In this document: positions 8,656 to 20,510 of the stretch, piece by piece
Position numbering within the stretch: position 1 is the first letter of the stretch
How the letters are laid out: every line of letters starts with the position of its first letter
NCBI GenBank assembly: GCA_037179335.1
Contig: JAKZHN010000008.1
Span: 744,001 to 808,000, forward strand
From: Cyclaneusma minus
Taxonomy: Eukaryota > Ascomycota > Leotiomycetes > Marthamycetales > Marthamycetaceae
Direction of reading: 5' to 3'
DNA length: 64,000 bases
Made by a program: the position numbers and the translations under genes
Notes under the pieces: model-generated
Told to the model about the DNA's origin: nothing
The model's database searches: none
Seen by the model: the letters and a program-made list of their open reading frames with translations, nothing else

Positions 8656-9891
8656 TTAACCATCTTTGCGGTCTCGATTGCGACAACTAGCCGCCAGATG
8701 AGTAGCTCTACCTCTCTTATTACAAGCAGGGAAAGAGCAAAAGACTCCACAATTATTCTTGACGTGAGTAATGTCGCCGCATGATGCGCAAGGTTCTTTG
8801 CAAGTTGTGCCGGCGAGGTGACTTCGATCGCAATTGCTGCACCAGAAGGAACCTATGGTGTGCTCGTCCTCGGGGATATAGGAGCCTGTCATAGACATGT
8901 AGTTAGACGCGGCGATGTTGTCGCTGTGTCGTGGTTGTTTACTCGTGGTAGAGTTGTTTGCGGGTGGTTTTGGTCTTGTGTTTCGTGAAGAAATTGACTT
9001 CGATTGGGTATTTGGCCGTGGGGTATGGTCGATGTCATGGTTTGATCTACGGCGTGTTGAGGGGTTGTTTGAAGGACTGGAACTTCTGTATTCCCTACGG
9101 CGGTCCGAGTATCTTTTGTGTTCTTTGCTTTGGGGACTTCTGCTTTCTCGTTCATACCTCGAGTATTTGTAGCGACTCCTGTCTTGAGGACTGGCAGTTC
9201 TGTCTCGAACCCTCTTGTCCTGGGGAATGAGACTGCTGCGATGATCGTGGGAGCTTCTGCCTCGTTGACCGCTTTTGTCTCGGTCTGACGTGTTGCGCAC
9301 TTGTTTGCTCGAGGATTGTACATTTCTTGCCGATTCGTTTGAGTTTTGGTTGATTGCGTGACCATCTTGTTCTTGTCTGTATTGAGTGGGAAGGTGGCAG
9401 ACATCTTCTGCCTTGACCCTGTGCGTTGTATCCCAAGCTGGATCGCGGGCTTGTTCGTCGTGCTCGGGGTCTATCTTGTATTTGAAGGTTTCGTAGAAAG
9501 TTGGATCTTTTTCGAACTGCTTCTTCGAGTACGGAATCGTCCAGGGTCTGTATCTGGTTGCCCAGAACTCGGGTAAATTCGTCCAATCGATGGTTGTGGC
9601 GATCGGCGGCTTGTTGTTTCTATTCACCACCAGCAATTGGAAGAGGCATAGATGGCTGTCTCGGGGGACGTTGGGACAGGTCTCCAGAAGATGGTCGCTC
9701 TCGTTGCAGAGAGGGCAGCCGTGTATTGTGCCATCTTGATGGGGCTGCATGCAGTACTCGAGGGTGTGTCCGTCTCTTCTGCAGTTGCTGCAATTGTAGA
9801 TTGTGTAATCACGGGGCTTGAGCGATGACATTGCAATTGCGTAGGGGTATTTGCCTGGGTCCCAACCTTTCTGTGCATTTTTGGTCGACAT
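8656..9891 (-). CDS. RS-rich protein with zinc knuckles at both ends
   Basis: A single-exon gene of 411 aa. The start chosen is the first ATG in frame (9891). The N-terminal part has two CCHC knuckles, CSNCRRDGHTLEYC and CPLCNESDHLLETC. The middle third is very rich in Arg, Ser and Asp, with many SR, RS and RSP dipeptides. The C-terminus holds further Cys/His clusters (CSNCDRSHLAGTTC, CASCGDITHVKNNC, then a C-x4-C...H-x4-C set). Zinc knuckles plus an RS-like domain suggest RNA binding, as in splicing-associated proteins, but no orthologue is recognised and it may be a lineage-specific family. It is convergent with the other knuckle gene at 5.7-7.0 kb; the shared knuckle style suggests a related expansion. 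Confidence 0.68.
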   Translation of the reverse strand: MSTKNAQKGWDPGKYPYAIAMSSLKPRDYTIYNCSNCRRDGHTLEYCMQPHQDGTIHGCPLCNESDHLLETCPNVPRDSHLCLFQLLVVNRNNKPPIATTIDWTNLPEFWATRYRPWTIPYSKKQFEKDPTFYETFKYKIDPEHDEQARDPAWDTTHRVKAEDVCHLPTQYRQEQDGHAINQNSNESARNVQSSSKQVRNTSDRDKSGQRGRSSHDHRSSLIPQDKRVRDRTASPQDRSRYKYSRYERESRSPQSKEHKRYSDRRREYRSSSPSNNPSTRRRSNHDIDHTPRPNTQSKSISSRNTRPKPPANNSTTSKQPRHSDNIAASNYMSMTGSYIPEDEHTIGSFWCSNCDRSHLAGTTCKEPCASCGDITHVKNNCGVFCSFPACNKRGRATHLAASCRNRDRKDG

Positions 9892-11854
9892 GACGCCAAG
9901 GTGAAGGTGATTGCGGACAGAGAATGTGGTGCTCAAGTATGGGATGAGCGGGAGCCTATTGATGGCGGTGGAGGGAGACGCGTCTTCGCGACCTCCAAAT
10001 TCTGAGCAGCTGGATCATGTCTTGCACACTCTGGCCTCAGGCAGACTATGTTTTTCGCTTCGGTGAAGCTATTCCAAGTTATCGACAAAATAGGGGGAAT
10101 CGACACATAACCTGCCGCCAACATGACCTGCCGCCACCTCGCGTACCCTACCGCGACCCAGTTTCTTCCTCTCACCTCACAATCATGCGACAGAATTCTG
10201 AAACCCCCTCTTAATAATTAGGAATATCCCCAGTAATTAGGAATATTCCTAGTGAACGAGAATACTCGCTACGATTAAGAATAACCCCAACAACTGCAGT
10301 TCTCTGAACCATACCCGATCATCTAGATAGGCTGCTTCCTATCACATTGGAATTGGGCTATTTTTGATAATTCGAGTGTCCCTAATCACTTGGATCTCGG
10401 TAACTTCATACCTACCGCGACTCCCAGGAACTCAGCTACCTAGCCTCAAGCATCTCCTGTAATTGAAGCCCTACAGGTTACGAGATTGCCACTCGTCCGG
10501 ACACAGGGAGAGCCTAGCTCTAGAATCAGGCTACCTACCCACTCCAAAAACCCGACAACACCTTTCTCGTCCGACAGGAAATGTCTCCCTTGGCAGATAG
10601 ATACCTCTCACCGAACAGGCATCTATCTGTCAGTGCAACAGCCACACACTCATGCGGTACAGAAACTTTTCTATACAATAGAGGTAACTAAAGCAGTATC
10701 ATCAGCTCAGTTTTTATACAAGCCCCTGCCGCTCAAACCCAGGCGTGTCATACATCAACTTGTGTAGAATTTCCAGCTCTGTCAGACTATCCCACTTGAA
10801 ACCCCAAAAACGGATTTTTGAGAATTACGTGGTCCTTCGGTCGACGTGCGACAAAACTTGGTAGAAGGCAGATCATGTGATCCCGCCTGTGTCACGGGAA
10901 GAGTCGTGTTGTGTCCTGAGTTCCCCTTTGACATTTCTAGCACATACAGTGAGTGGCACTGGCAACAATCTGAAAGCCCAAGCTTGGTCCAGTGTTGAAT
11001 CAGATCGAATCACTCGAAGCAACTCTCATTAGGTACCTGGCTGATCTCAAACGACTTGGAAGAACTGCGATCGCTTGCGTTGCATGCTCATAACTTTAAC
11101 AAACGCTAAATGCCCCAACTTTGCTATGCTGGAGGTTCTTAAGGGGGGTGCCTAGACTCGTGCCCACTCGGCCAAATAGCACTTGCAAACACGCTCCGCA
11201 AAGAAATCTTAATCATGATAAAGCACGTTCCCATTGTAAACCAACATCCTAACTATTTACACAGCATCGGTCCCATTTAGCGCCGTCCGTATCATCCATC
11301 CGTGTACCTTCAAACCAGGACTGACGAAACCGGAACGATCCCCAAATATATCCACCGAAGTCCCCGCCATACCAGGACCAACTGACCCCAGACAGAGGCA
11401 GAGACTTCACGTGTGCATATTCTCGAAACGAGACACACAGATTGAATTTTGTGTTTTTTTGTGTTGTGTTGTGAGTGAGCAATTTTTGTAGCAAGGAGCT
11501 ATTGTGTGTTGGGGAAAGGGCCAGTGATATCAGAACAGAAAATCGAAACAGTTCCCAACGCCAGACCCTCCTCTGAATGAGCGCCGTGATACATGTACGA
11601 TGTAAGAAACGCAAAGACGCCCCATGTAGCACTGGCGTCAAGGTTTCGAGGTGTCCAGTGTCGAGAAAGAGACCAGACAGACAATCGGGTAGAATATCGG
11701 AGAGTAAACAGAACAAGGCGCCCTCAATAGAGAGGGAGGTGGTGTAAAGGATCATTCCACCGCTTGTTCCCGTCCCAAGAATGCATCAGTCGGTATTCGG
11801 TATCCAGCAGCAAAGTAGCAACAATCATGATATGCAGACGTGACTTTGGTATCG
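9892..11854. other. Gene-poor intergenic stretch
   Basis: About 2 kb without a supportable gene. The left end is the promoter of the RS-rich knuckle gene and the right end should hold the 3' UTR of the cyclin gene. It contains the motif cluster at 10214-10245 and a related inverted copy, CCTAATCACTTGG, near 10380. Short ORFs on both strands lack real starts or domains. Confidence 0.6.
10214..10245. repeat. Double copy of the TAATTAGGAATAT motif
   Basis: TAATTAGGAATAT occurs at 10214-10226 and again at 10233-10245, the second continuing into the palindrome AGGAATATTCCT. This is the clearest instance of a motif that recurs in other intergenic regions of the window. Confidence 0.75.
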
Positions 11855-13527
11855 TTAGTTGTTCTGTGCGGTGCGTTCGGGAACTCGGACGCCGAACTGG
11901 GAAGCATTGGTCTTGGCCCAAGAGCGCGAGAGGATTGATGCTGTATAACGTTAGTGTCATTGCAGGTTGGAAGTGCAGGGCGGCGGGGCTTACCTTTGAG
12001 GAACCTCTTGCTGGCGTACTTCTTGAAGAAGGCTTCGTGGGTAACGGGGCGGACCAAGTAGTCAATGAGCAGCTTGAACACAGGCATAATCTCTTCTTCG
12101 GTGTATCCAGAGTAGTGGGCAAGGGTGGCATCCCATTGAGCCTCGGGACCAACCAAGATCTGACGGGCCAGGTACATGGCTGCAGCTGCGATATGGCTGG
12201 GCAAGTAGGCCATGAAGCGGTGGTCGAGCAGGCTGACCTCCATGAGATATTTGCCCACGGTACGCGTGTGGATATCGTAGTTGTCTGCTTTGGAAATACG
12301 TCTGAGGAAGTTCATAGGGTTCGGGTAAGAGAGGTCGTAGTTGAGGGCCTGGAGAATGAATCGCTCGGCGCTCAGGATCTCTGCTTCGCTGAAACCATCA
12401 TCTGCGACGCGCTTGAAGTTGGTGACCTGGGGGGAGAGGACTTCTTCGTACTTGGAGGCGATGAACATGGCAGTAACACCGACGAGTTGAAGACGGTCAA
12501 GCTGGACAACTTTGGTGGACAGGAAGCGGTCGATGATATTGATGGCAAGGAAGAGGGTCTCGGGCAAGAGGTGGAATCTGGTGTGGACCTCGATGAGCCA
12601 ATCGACCAGGATGCCACGCATCTTCCACTCCAAATCTTCTTGGTGGTCCATGTACTCGGCATTGGGCAGAGTGGACACCTCGAGCTTCTTGAGGTACTCG
12701 AAGATCTCGCCAACGTACTCAGAAACCATAAGTGGATCTCCAACGTCGTCTGCATCAAGGTCCTCGACTTCGTCGTCCATGGGCATAGGCTTCTGCACCT
12801 CGACGGCGGCGTTGCTCTTGCCTTTGGTCTCGGCCTCGGCAGGTTCCTCCTCAGAGTATTCCTCGACGATTGCCTTCTCTTCAACCTCGACCTTGGTGGA
12901 TCGAACCTTCTTAATTGGTTCTTCATTCTCGATGGATGCGGCTTCCTCCTTGACTGACAGGGTAGTACTAGACGCGGTCGAGGTCTGACGCTTCTTGGGG
13001 TTCGCGGCTCCAACACCTGAACCGCTTGCGGGGCGCTTGGTGGCTCCGTTCAGGGTCTTCTTGTTGGTATCCTTGGCTGCAAGGGCGGTTCTTGAGTTGG
13101 GACGCGCTGATGGCTTGGTAATGCCCGTGGGCTGCGCAGCTTTCGACACCAGACCGGCCTTGGCACCCTTCTTTCCCTCGGCGACCTCGCCCTTTCCAAC
13201 ATTGCTCACGTCGTTCAATGCTGCACGCTTTCGTAATGGTTGTGCGTTGCTGGTAGTAGGCTTCTTTGCTTGGAGGATCTTCGCGGTATCGTTCTCGTTG
13301 AGCGCGGCGGCCTTGGCTCGGGTGAGTCGCGTCGTGGCAGCAGCACCATTCTCATCATTCTCGTTTGTGACGGCCCGTCGGGCAGCTCGAGCCTAGGGCA
13401 CAGTTAGCAAGGATCACGAGGACTGAGGTTGGCACTCGAGCTCCAAGCTATTAGCACCAAGTGGGGCCGCAAGAGAACACGAAAATGTGTGCGCAGATCT
13501 ATGACAGAAACTTACGGCGGGAGGCAT
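11855..13527 (-). CDS. G2/mitotic B-type cyclin (NimE/Cdc13 type)
   Basis: Three exons, 13516-13527, 11994-13392 and 11855-11940, give 498 aa. The product binds and activates Cdk1 to drive mitotic entry. An acidic and Lys-rich N-terminal region carries a perfect destruction box, RAALNDVSN (residues 60-68), for ubiquitination by the anaphase-promoting complex. It is followed by the cyclin N box, beginning with the hallmark MRGILVDWLIEVH segment, and the cyclin C domain with PSHIAAAAMYLAR. The first exon has only four codons; the last intron interrupts the codon after FLK, and the final exon adds 27 residues. The single long D-box cyclin with this layout matches the fungal CLB/NimE group. Antisense ORFs over it are codon-bias shadows. 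Confidence 0.95.
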
Positions 13528-14938
13528 CGTGAAGACTGAAGTCTGCGTTATGTATGCACCACAATGGATGTCAAGAGATGTTTGCTAGATGAATGAAGGT
13601 CAGCAATTGACGCGTCTCTTTTTGTCACAACAGCAGCTGCGCGCGTTCAGAGCGACGAGGAGCCGACCAATGCCGACGCGACTTGCAGCTGGAGCATGAA
13701 GCTCTAGGGCCGGAGTGGGACTCACACGAATTAGAGGAGGATCGAATATGAGGACGCCCTTGGCGCAGGCAGACCAGAGTGGTAGGATTGTGGGACGTAG
13801 GGTGAACGAGGAGAGGATGGCGTGGAAGGTGGTGAGTATGGCTGGGCTCACACCTGGAATGACCTGGGATGTCTTGGTCGAGTATCAGCCTTCGACGAGG
13901 AAGAGGGCGGGAGGATGGCGGGAGGATGTGTGGGAAGAGGAGGGCGCGGCTTGGTGGAAGATTTGTTGTTGATGCTGTCAAAGTTGTGTACAGTGTGTAA
14001 TTCGGAGAGGAGTGAGAGAGCGAGGTGTGGTGCAGCGGCCGGGCCTTGTTTAGCTTGGCGCGAGCGAGCCTTGGCGCCTGATACGCGGAAAGTGTAAGAA
14101 CCGACCGGGATGGACGCGCTCGAACAGAGCAGTAGCGGGCCTAGAGAAGGCAGAAAGCCTTAATAAGCATGTCAATCTGTCAAAACAAAGAGACTTGAGA
14201 ACATTCGCGAACGACTTCCAGAGATCCCTGGACCACAGTTCCACGGTATCAATTGATGCACTTTGTGGGAGGGATTTATTTACAATTACATGTACCAGTT
14301 CCCACGGCAACCACCACCTATGGACGCGTTTTCTGGTTCGGGAATCGCAAGTGCACCGTGCACCGCCACACTTGAGCTGTCCTGTGATGTTCTTATACAG
14401 CATTGGGTGCTTTTACTTATCCGACCCTGATGATTAGGAATATTGCTCATTATTGCAGGTACTTCTAACCAAGTTGGGAATATCTGGTTGTTTTGAGTAT
14501 GCCTGGTCACTCTAATCATCATCCACAAAAGCCCCTATCAGTTCGTCCCTCCAACGTCTCTGTATCTACCTGGAGAATGCACCGAACCAAGGTGCCTATG
14601 TAGATCTCTAGAGCAATTCTAGGAACTTGAATTCCCCTGGCTGCCCAAAATTGCAACTGATGAATGCACATGGAAATGCACGACCATACCGAAGATTGAC
14701 GTTTATGGTGCGAGCCAGACAGGAATAATCGCACGTCTAAACGTCCAAGTCTAATTCTAATTCGGGAGCAGGCGAGGCCACAAGGCTCGGCCCCAAGGCT
14801 CGACCCTCGCGGCGGCTTTATCGAACTTTCAAAGCTCTGCACACGACCCGACCACAGCACCAAGCAGCCGAACGATTCCAGCCCAACCCAGGCCGCCCAC
14901 CATCGACACATAGGCTTGGCTGCCATTCCGCCGGCATC
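13528..14938. other. Divergent promoter region with a small TIR element
   Basis: The region lies between the cyclin gene (minus) and the uL2m gene (plus). No coding region is supported. It includes the 94-bp inverted-repeat element at 14428-14521. Confidence 0.6.
14428..14521. mobile_element. Possible 94-bp MITE-like element
   Basis: The element begins TGATGATTAG (14428-14437) and ends with the exact inverse CTAATCATCA (14512-14521). Inside are GGAATAT-type motifs (TTAGGAATATTG, TTGGGAATATCTGG) shared with other intergenic clusters. No flanking target-site duplication is obvious, so the mobile nature is a hypothesis. Confidence 0.4.
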
Positions 14939-16111
14939 ATGCTGCAGCCACGGCTATGTCTGCGGCTTGCGAAAACCGTGCCCTCCAATGGCGCCGCCCA
15001 GCGAACCCTCCCGCGGTGCTATGCAACAGTCGTTGAATCCGTCAAGCCCGCAGATCCACCACCGGCTGCCATGGGCGATTTCGCCCCTCCGGTGACTACA
15101 GACGAAGAGCCATTCCAGATGCGCACCTATAAGCCTCGGACGCCCGGTGTGCGACATTTGAAGCGCCCTATCAACGACCATCTGTGGAAGGGAAGGCCGT
15201 TTCTTCCATTGACGTTCGCGAAAAAGGGTCAGGCACTGGGTGGAAGGAACACAACTGGACGAGTGACGGTCAGACATCGTGGAGGCGGCCACAAAAGGAG
15301 AATTCGGACGGTGGACTTTCAGCGGAGGACTCCCGGCAAGCACACCGTCATTCGAATCGAGCACGACCCCGGACGGACTGCCCACATCGCCCTCTTGAAC
15401 GAAGAAGCCACCGGCAAGAAATCCTACATAGTCGCCGCCGAGGGCATGCGGGCCGGAGATGTGGTCCAGAGCTACCGAGCAGGCATTCCCAAGGACTTGC
15501 TGGACAGTATGGGCGGAGTGGTAGATCCGGGTGTGCTTGCTGCGAAGACTGCGTGGAGGGGCAATTGCTTGCCGATGCACATGATACCTCTGGGCACCGT
15601 CATCTACAACGTCGGATCCAGCAAATATGGAGGAGCTGTCTTCTGCAGAAGCGCTGGCACATACGCCACCGTTATCTCCAAGGAGGACGATGCTACTGGC
15701 AGCGCAAAATACGTCGTGGTCCGCCTTCAGAGTGGCGAGATACGGAAGGTCAGTCGGGATGCGTGTGCTACTATTGGAATAGCCAGCAACCCTCACTACA
15801 AGTATACCCAACTGGGTAAAGCTGGTCGAAAGAGGTGGCTTGGCATTCGACCCACCGTCAGAGGTCTTGCTATGAACGCTGGTAAGTGAAATTGTGTTCC
15901 CTCGATATGTGAAGGACTTATACTAATCCAAAATCCAGCCGATCATCCTCACGGTGGTGGTCGAGGAAAGTCCAAGGGTAATGTCCATCCAGTCAGTCCA
16001 TGGGGCAAGCCAGCAAAGGGTGGTTACAAGACCAGGAAGGTTCGCAAAGTGAACAAATTCGTTGTGACTCCCCGGGTGCGGAACCAGGGTAAACGACGGG
16101 CAACGAAGTAA
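14939..16111 (+). CDS. RML2: Mitochondrial large-subunit ribosomal protein uL2m
   Basis: Two exons, 14939-15881 and 15939-16111, give 371 aa. The intron has a GTAAGT donor, a TACTAAT branch site and a CAG acceptor. The first about 35 residues are basic, hydroxylated and free of acidic residues, as expected of a mitochondrial presequence. The RNA-binding L2 fold follows, with TTGRVTVRHRGGGHKRR, and the C-terminal L2 domain ends in DHPHGGGRGKSKG. The His in that last motif corresponds to the peptidyl-transferase-proximal His of bacterial L2, and the intron falls just before it. The protein is a core mitoribosome component. Complete and ordinary; high confidence. Confidence 0.96.
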
Positions 16112-17637
16112 GGAAATGCCGAATGAGATACTCTTTTGCATCTTCGTGGTAAGCGCAGCATCGTTGGGGGATTGTATCATCTATGTACATTAGGCATCAA
16201 CGAGGAAGGTTATGCCAAGATTTACATGGTATCAGGTCATTCTCTCGCGGTCCTTCAAAAAGAGCATTTGCAGCAACTTGGTTTATGCTACATTGTTTTT
16301 CAAGATGTCGGGTCAACTTGATTTCATTTTGTGTCTAGCGGTCGTTGTCTGTCGATTTGTTTTGGCAATGCCGATTGAATACTACATGGCAGCATGAAAC
16401 TCGATGGGCATTTACGACACTTCCTCAGCAACCCAAACGATATGCAAGGCCGGATGGGGATGGACACGGCAATAGGACTTGAGGATCTTTGGACCAGACG
16501 GGTTTCCCGAGAAACATAGCTGCGGAGGGGTCAACGAATATATAAAGCCCTCGTCACCTCGTCACTGATAAGATGCTCGCTGCAGGAACGGGTCCCCCGA
16601 GGAACGACAAGGAGACACGGTAAGGGACGGCCCAGTTGAGAAGAACAAAGCTCTCCATCAGATGTTTACTGCAGCAAGCGGATTTGGGGGCTATCGTCGT
16701 CTATCACACCGTGGCTGTGTCGATTGTCGGCTCGATGCTCGGCCGATGGAGGAAGAAAAGATACATGGAACTTGGTGAGGAGTTTGCTCTCACAGCAAGT
16801 ACCCATCATGATCGCTCATGCAGTGCTTACGCTTGCTGGTGGGTGGCCTTGGGGTGCCATACAGGGCTGAGCCGACCGTTGAATGCGACGCTACAGCTGC
16901 AAAGTGAGCGAAATGATGCCGAAGGAATCATCAAACACCACACCGCTGGGAGTTCTTGCGAAGAAGGCTGGTGCCTTGCCGTGATGGGGAAATACAATTC
17001 GACCAATTGGTGATGCCACGAGGACTTGATCACCCTGATCAGAGATCATCGTCGCTGTGGGCTGGCAATTGTACAACCCAGTTGGCCGGCAGGGTCGTAG
17101 TTGAAGGCGCTGGCGCTTTCGACAGCCATCCAGAAGGCGAAACGGAGTGGCCATTCCCGTCCTGCAGCTGCGGATTCGATTTCATGAAGCAACAGTTATT
17201 AACTTGAGCCTCAGTCTTCGACACATCACATATGGGTCGCCTTCGACCTCCATTGTCCTCTTAAATACAGGTGAGACCTTCGACGCGATAAGCGACCCGC
17301 TTTCTCGCCCCCAAATTGTGCAGGCACCTCTTGTTCACGACGCCTCTTAGCTTTTACCCAAGCTATCTGAAACTTCGACTCCAGACCAATACAAATTAGT
17401 TCTCCCGGTAATCGGTCTTGGGATGTCTTGAAAACCCCGCCATAGCATCAATCATCCCTACGTCCACGTCTGCCGCCACGTACCGTTTCGCACATGCGGA
17501 ACTTGTAGACTCAGCCCTACGGCGACAGGGTAGTCGAGTAGCAGCAGTGGCCTTTTCCCCGGACTCCGACTTGGACTTACTGCTAGAGCTTGTCGCTCCA
17601 AACCACAACCTTGGAAGGACATAAGCTTCGCATCATC
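16112..17637. other. Intergenic, 1.5 kb
   Basis: I find no convincing gene. A TATAAA at 16541-16546 precedes a 125-codon open frame, but that frame begins at a non-ATG codon and shows no signal peptide or domain. The right part is the long leader and promoter of the Zn2Cys6 gene. Confidence 0.55.
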
Positions 17638-20510
17638 ATGTCCTCCTCCTCCAACACTCCTCCGGATGAAGGCTTTAACGATCTGTCTCGCCCGCTTGAC
17701 GACGTATCGCAGGACCAAAGGACAGCTTCGGATGGCGTTGCAAACGGCGCCCCGCAAAGAGCAGATGCCATCCCGAAACCAAAAAGGATCGCTTGTATCA
17801 TTTGTCGGCGAAGAAAGTTGAAATGCGACGGTATAAAGCCTAGCTGCTCGACATGTACTCGACTGAGCCATAATTGTTCCTATGATGAGACAAGAAAGAA
17901 GAGTGGACCTAAAAGGGGCTACGTGAGAGCATTGGAGGAGAGACTGAGTGCGTCCGATTCCAGATGTGCTGATGTTAACTCCTTTCTAATGAATGTCTCC
18001 CGCCAGAGCAAGTCGAGAACATGCTTAATACCCAAGAAGCTCCACCCCAGTCTGCCGAGAATGGCTTCGTCCGAAATACCACAAATTCGAGTGGTAGAAG
18101 CTTCTCAAGACCAAATGTAGATCTTGAGGTCCCAAATCCCAGCGTTGGCATCGCAAGCGATAGAGATCGAGATCGATGGACCTTTCCAGGAGAATCGCCA
18201 CAGCCTATAATGGACGACATCACATTCAGCAACACCATGAATATGGGGATAGACATGAATATGAATGACAGCGCTTTCACTTGGGAAATGATTGGTCTGG
18301 GCTTGGAAGAACCATTGCCTCCGCAAGAATCGATCGACGAACTCCACCAAATCTACTTCGAGAAAATACACCCTTCTCTACCCATGATCCACAAGTTTCG
18401 ATATCTGGCAGCTATGAACCTGGCTCCGAATCAACGTCCACCGGTTACTTTGAGGTACGCCATGTGGACGCTAGCTGCATCCGTCAGTGAAAAGTATATG
18501 AACTTGCGAGAGCACTTCTACCAGCGAAGTAGGAAATACATCGAGATGGACTATATGAAAGGCCACGGAGAGAACATGATTTCCATTGCTCACGCGCAAA
18601 CGCATATCTTATTAGCTTCTTTCGAGTTCAAGATGATGTACTTTCCCAGAGCTTGGATGAGTACAGGGTCAGCAGCCAGACTGTGCCAAATGTAAGTACC
18701 CTTTCTGTGATCTTGGCTGGGTTCTGCTAACATATCAAAAGGATGGGTCTCCACCGACTGGACGGCGCCGGGCTTGAGGTCAAGCAATGTCTCCCGCCAC
18801 CCCGAGACTGGACCGAGAGGGAAGAGCGACGACGGACGTTCTGGATGGCTTTCTGCGAAGATCGATATGCCAGCATTGGTACGGGATGGCCGATGGCAAT
18901 TGAGGAGAAAGACATCTCAACCGATCTTCCCGCTTCCGAAGAAGCCTTCGAAATGAGCAAACCCGAACGCACCCAGTCTTTACCAGACACCATGACACCC
19001 TCAGGGGCTTCGAATATCTCACCGTTTGGCGGCGTTGTTCTAATGGCGTGCCTCTTTGGACGTAATCTCGTCCATCTACACCGTCCGGATGCCGACGACC
19101 GCGATCACGATTTAGATGGCGAGTTTTGGAATCGTCACCGGCACATGGACAATATCCTTCTCAACACGTCGCTTTCGCTGCCATCGCACTTGAAATTACC
19201 GAATGGCATATCGAGTCCGAATATCGTCTTTGTGAATATGAATATTCATACATCTACCATCTGCCTACATCAAGCTGCCATATACAAAGCGTCGAAGAAT
19301 CGCCTACCTGCTTCTATCAGTGCCGAGAGCAAGGTCCGCTGCATTTCTGCTGCTAATGAGATAGCAAGCATCATGCGTATGATCTCCCATATGGATCTAT
19401 CATCGGTATGCTTGCTTCGATAAAGCCTTCTGTTCCAGTCAACTGATCGAATCACAGATGAACCCGTTCATATGCTTCTGCCTATACGTCGCCGCACGAG
19501 TATTCGTTCAATACCTCAAAACTCGTCCTGACGACAGCCGGACGGCGGACTCATTAAGGTTTCTCCTGACCGCCATGAATGCATTGAAGAAGAAAAACTC
19601 CTTGACTGAGTCTTTCCTCGTTCAGCTAGATGTGGATCTAGAAGGCCTCGGCATGCGCCATCCCATCACAGTACAGTCTTCCCAGTTCATAGTTATTCTC
19701 GGAAATGAGGAGAAACGCGGGCACAAGCCAACCCCTATGCCACCACAGGAAAACTTCCCATCAACGAAAGACACAATGCCTACCTATGGCTACCACCTCC
19801 ACCCCGAAAACTTATCTGTCGACCCCGCCTGCGACGTCGGCGAAGCCATGTTCCCACCACCCGACAACACCAACTCAACATCGACCAACACCGCTCCAAA
19901 CAGCACCCGCAATTCCAGGTCCGAGCCCGCACGGCAAGAAAACTGCTGCTTCCCACCACCAGAATTCGGGCCTGTGTCTTCCTGGATGCCAGGCGATACG
20001 ATAGCCACCCGCGACCCAAACGTCATCCCCGTGGCTCTCCAAGGCATCATCGCCGGCCAAGGAACGGGTCCGGAGTTCGACTTGACGCATTCGTATAATA
20101 GCCATATGAGCGGCTATGGCCCTAGCGAGACTCTGGATGCAGGAGGAAGTGATGTTAATATGGCTGGTGGTGCGACGTTAGAGGTGAATGGAACGAATCA
20201 GCCGACGCCGAATTCGGGGGCTTCGGAGACAAGGCCGGGACAAGCTGGAAATGGGAATGGAAATGCGAGTGGGAATGGATTGAACTCATATGAGACGAGC
20301 TCTGATGGTAACGACGACGGGGCTGCGGTGGCAGCGTTTTTGCATGCAGATTACGGGGCGGGAGGCACGGGACTCACGCCTGACGAGTCGGTGTTGTTGC
20401 AGACGCCGAATAGTAGCACGTGGCAGATGGGCAATACGGGGATGACGCCGGGTACCGAGGCTTTCCAGCAGATGATGGGTATGGATGTTGGGTGGAGTAC
20501 CCACGGTTGA
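17638..20510 (+). CDS. Zn2Cys6 transcription factor with fungal_trans domain
   Basis: Four exons, 17638-17947, 18007-18691, 18742-19405 and 19458-20510, give 903 aa. The N-terminal zinc cluster CIICRRRKLKCDG...C is C-x2-C-x6-C-x6-C-x2-C-x6-C, followed by the KRGYVRALEERL linker and a short coiled coil completed across intron 1. The central region matches the fungal-specific regulator middle homology domain (PF04082), with the WMSTGSAARLCQMMGLHRLDG and EERRRTFWMAFCEDRY landmarks. The last about 200 residues are Asn/Gly/Thr-rich and low in complexity, plausibly an activation domain. Related proteins are often labelled xylanolytic or sugar-catabolic regulators, but the target cannot be read from the sequence. 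It is nuclear. The next gene, the luciferase-like one, is convergent, so shared control is possible but unproven. Confidence 0.88.

Noticed and set aside
5699..9891. Retrotransposon gag interpretation of the zinc-knuckle genes
   Set aside because: There are no protease, reverse transcriptase, integrase or long terminal repeats, and both frames are intact with non-gag N-terminal regions.
11764..12957. 397-codon plus-strand ORF
   Set aside because: It lies antisense to the cyclin B coding region, shows no domain, and reflects codon bias of the real gene.
14954..15811. 285-codon minus-strand ORF
   Set aside because: Antisense to the uL2m exon; its composition is explained by the sense gene.
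16636..17013. 125-codon ORF behind a TATAAA
   Set aside because: The open frame begins at TTG rather than ATG, and no family or targeting feature is visible.
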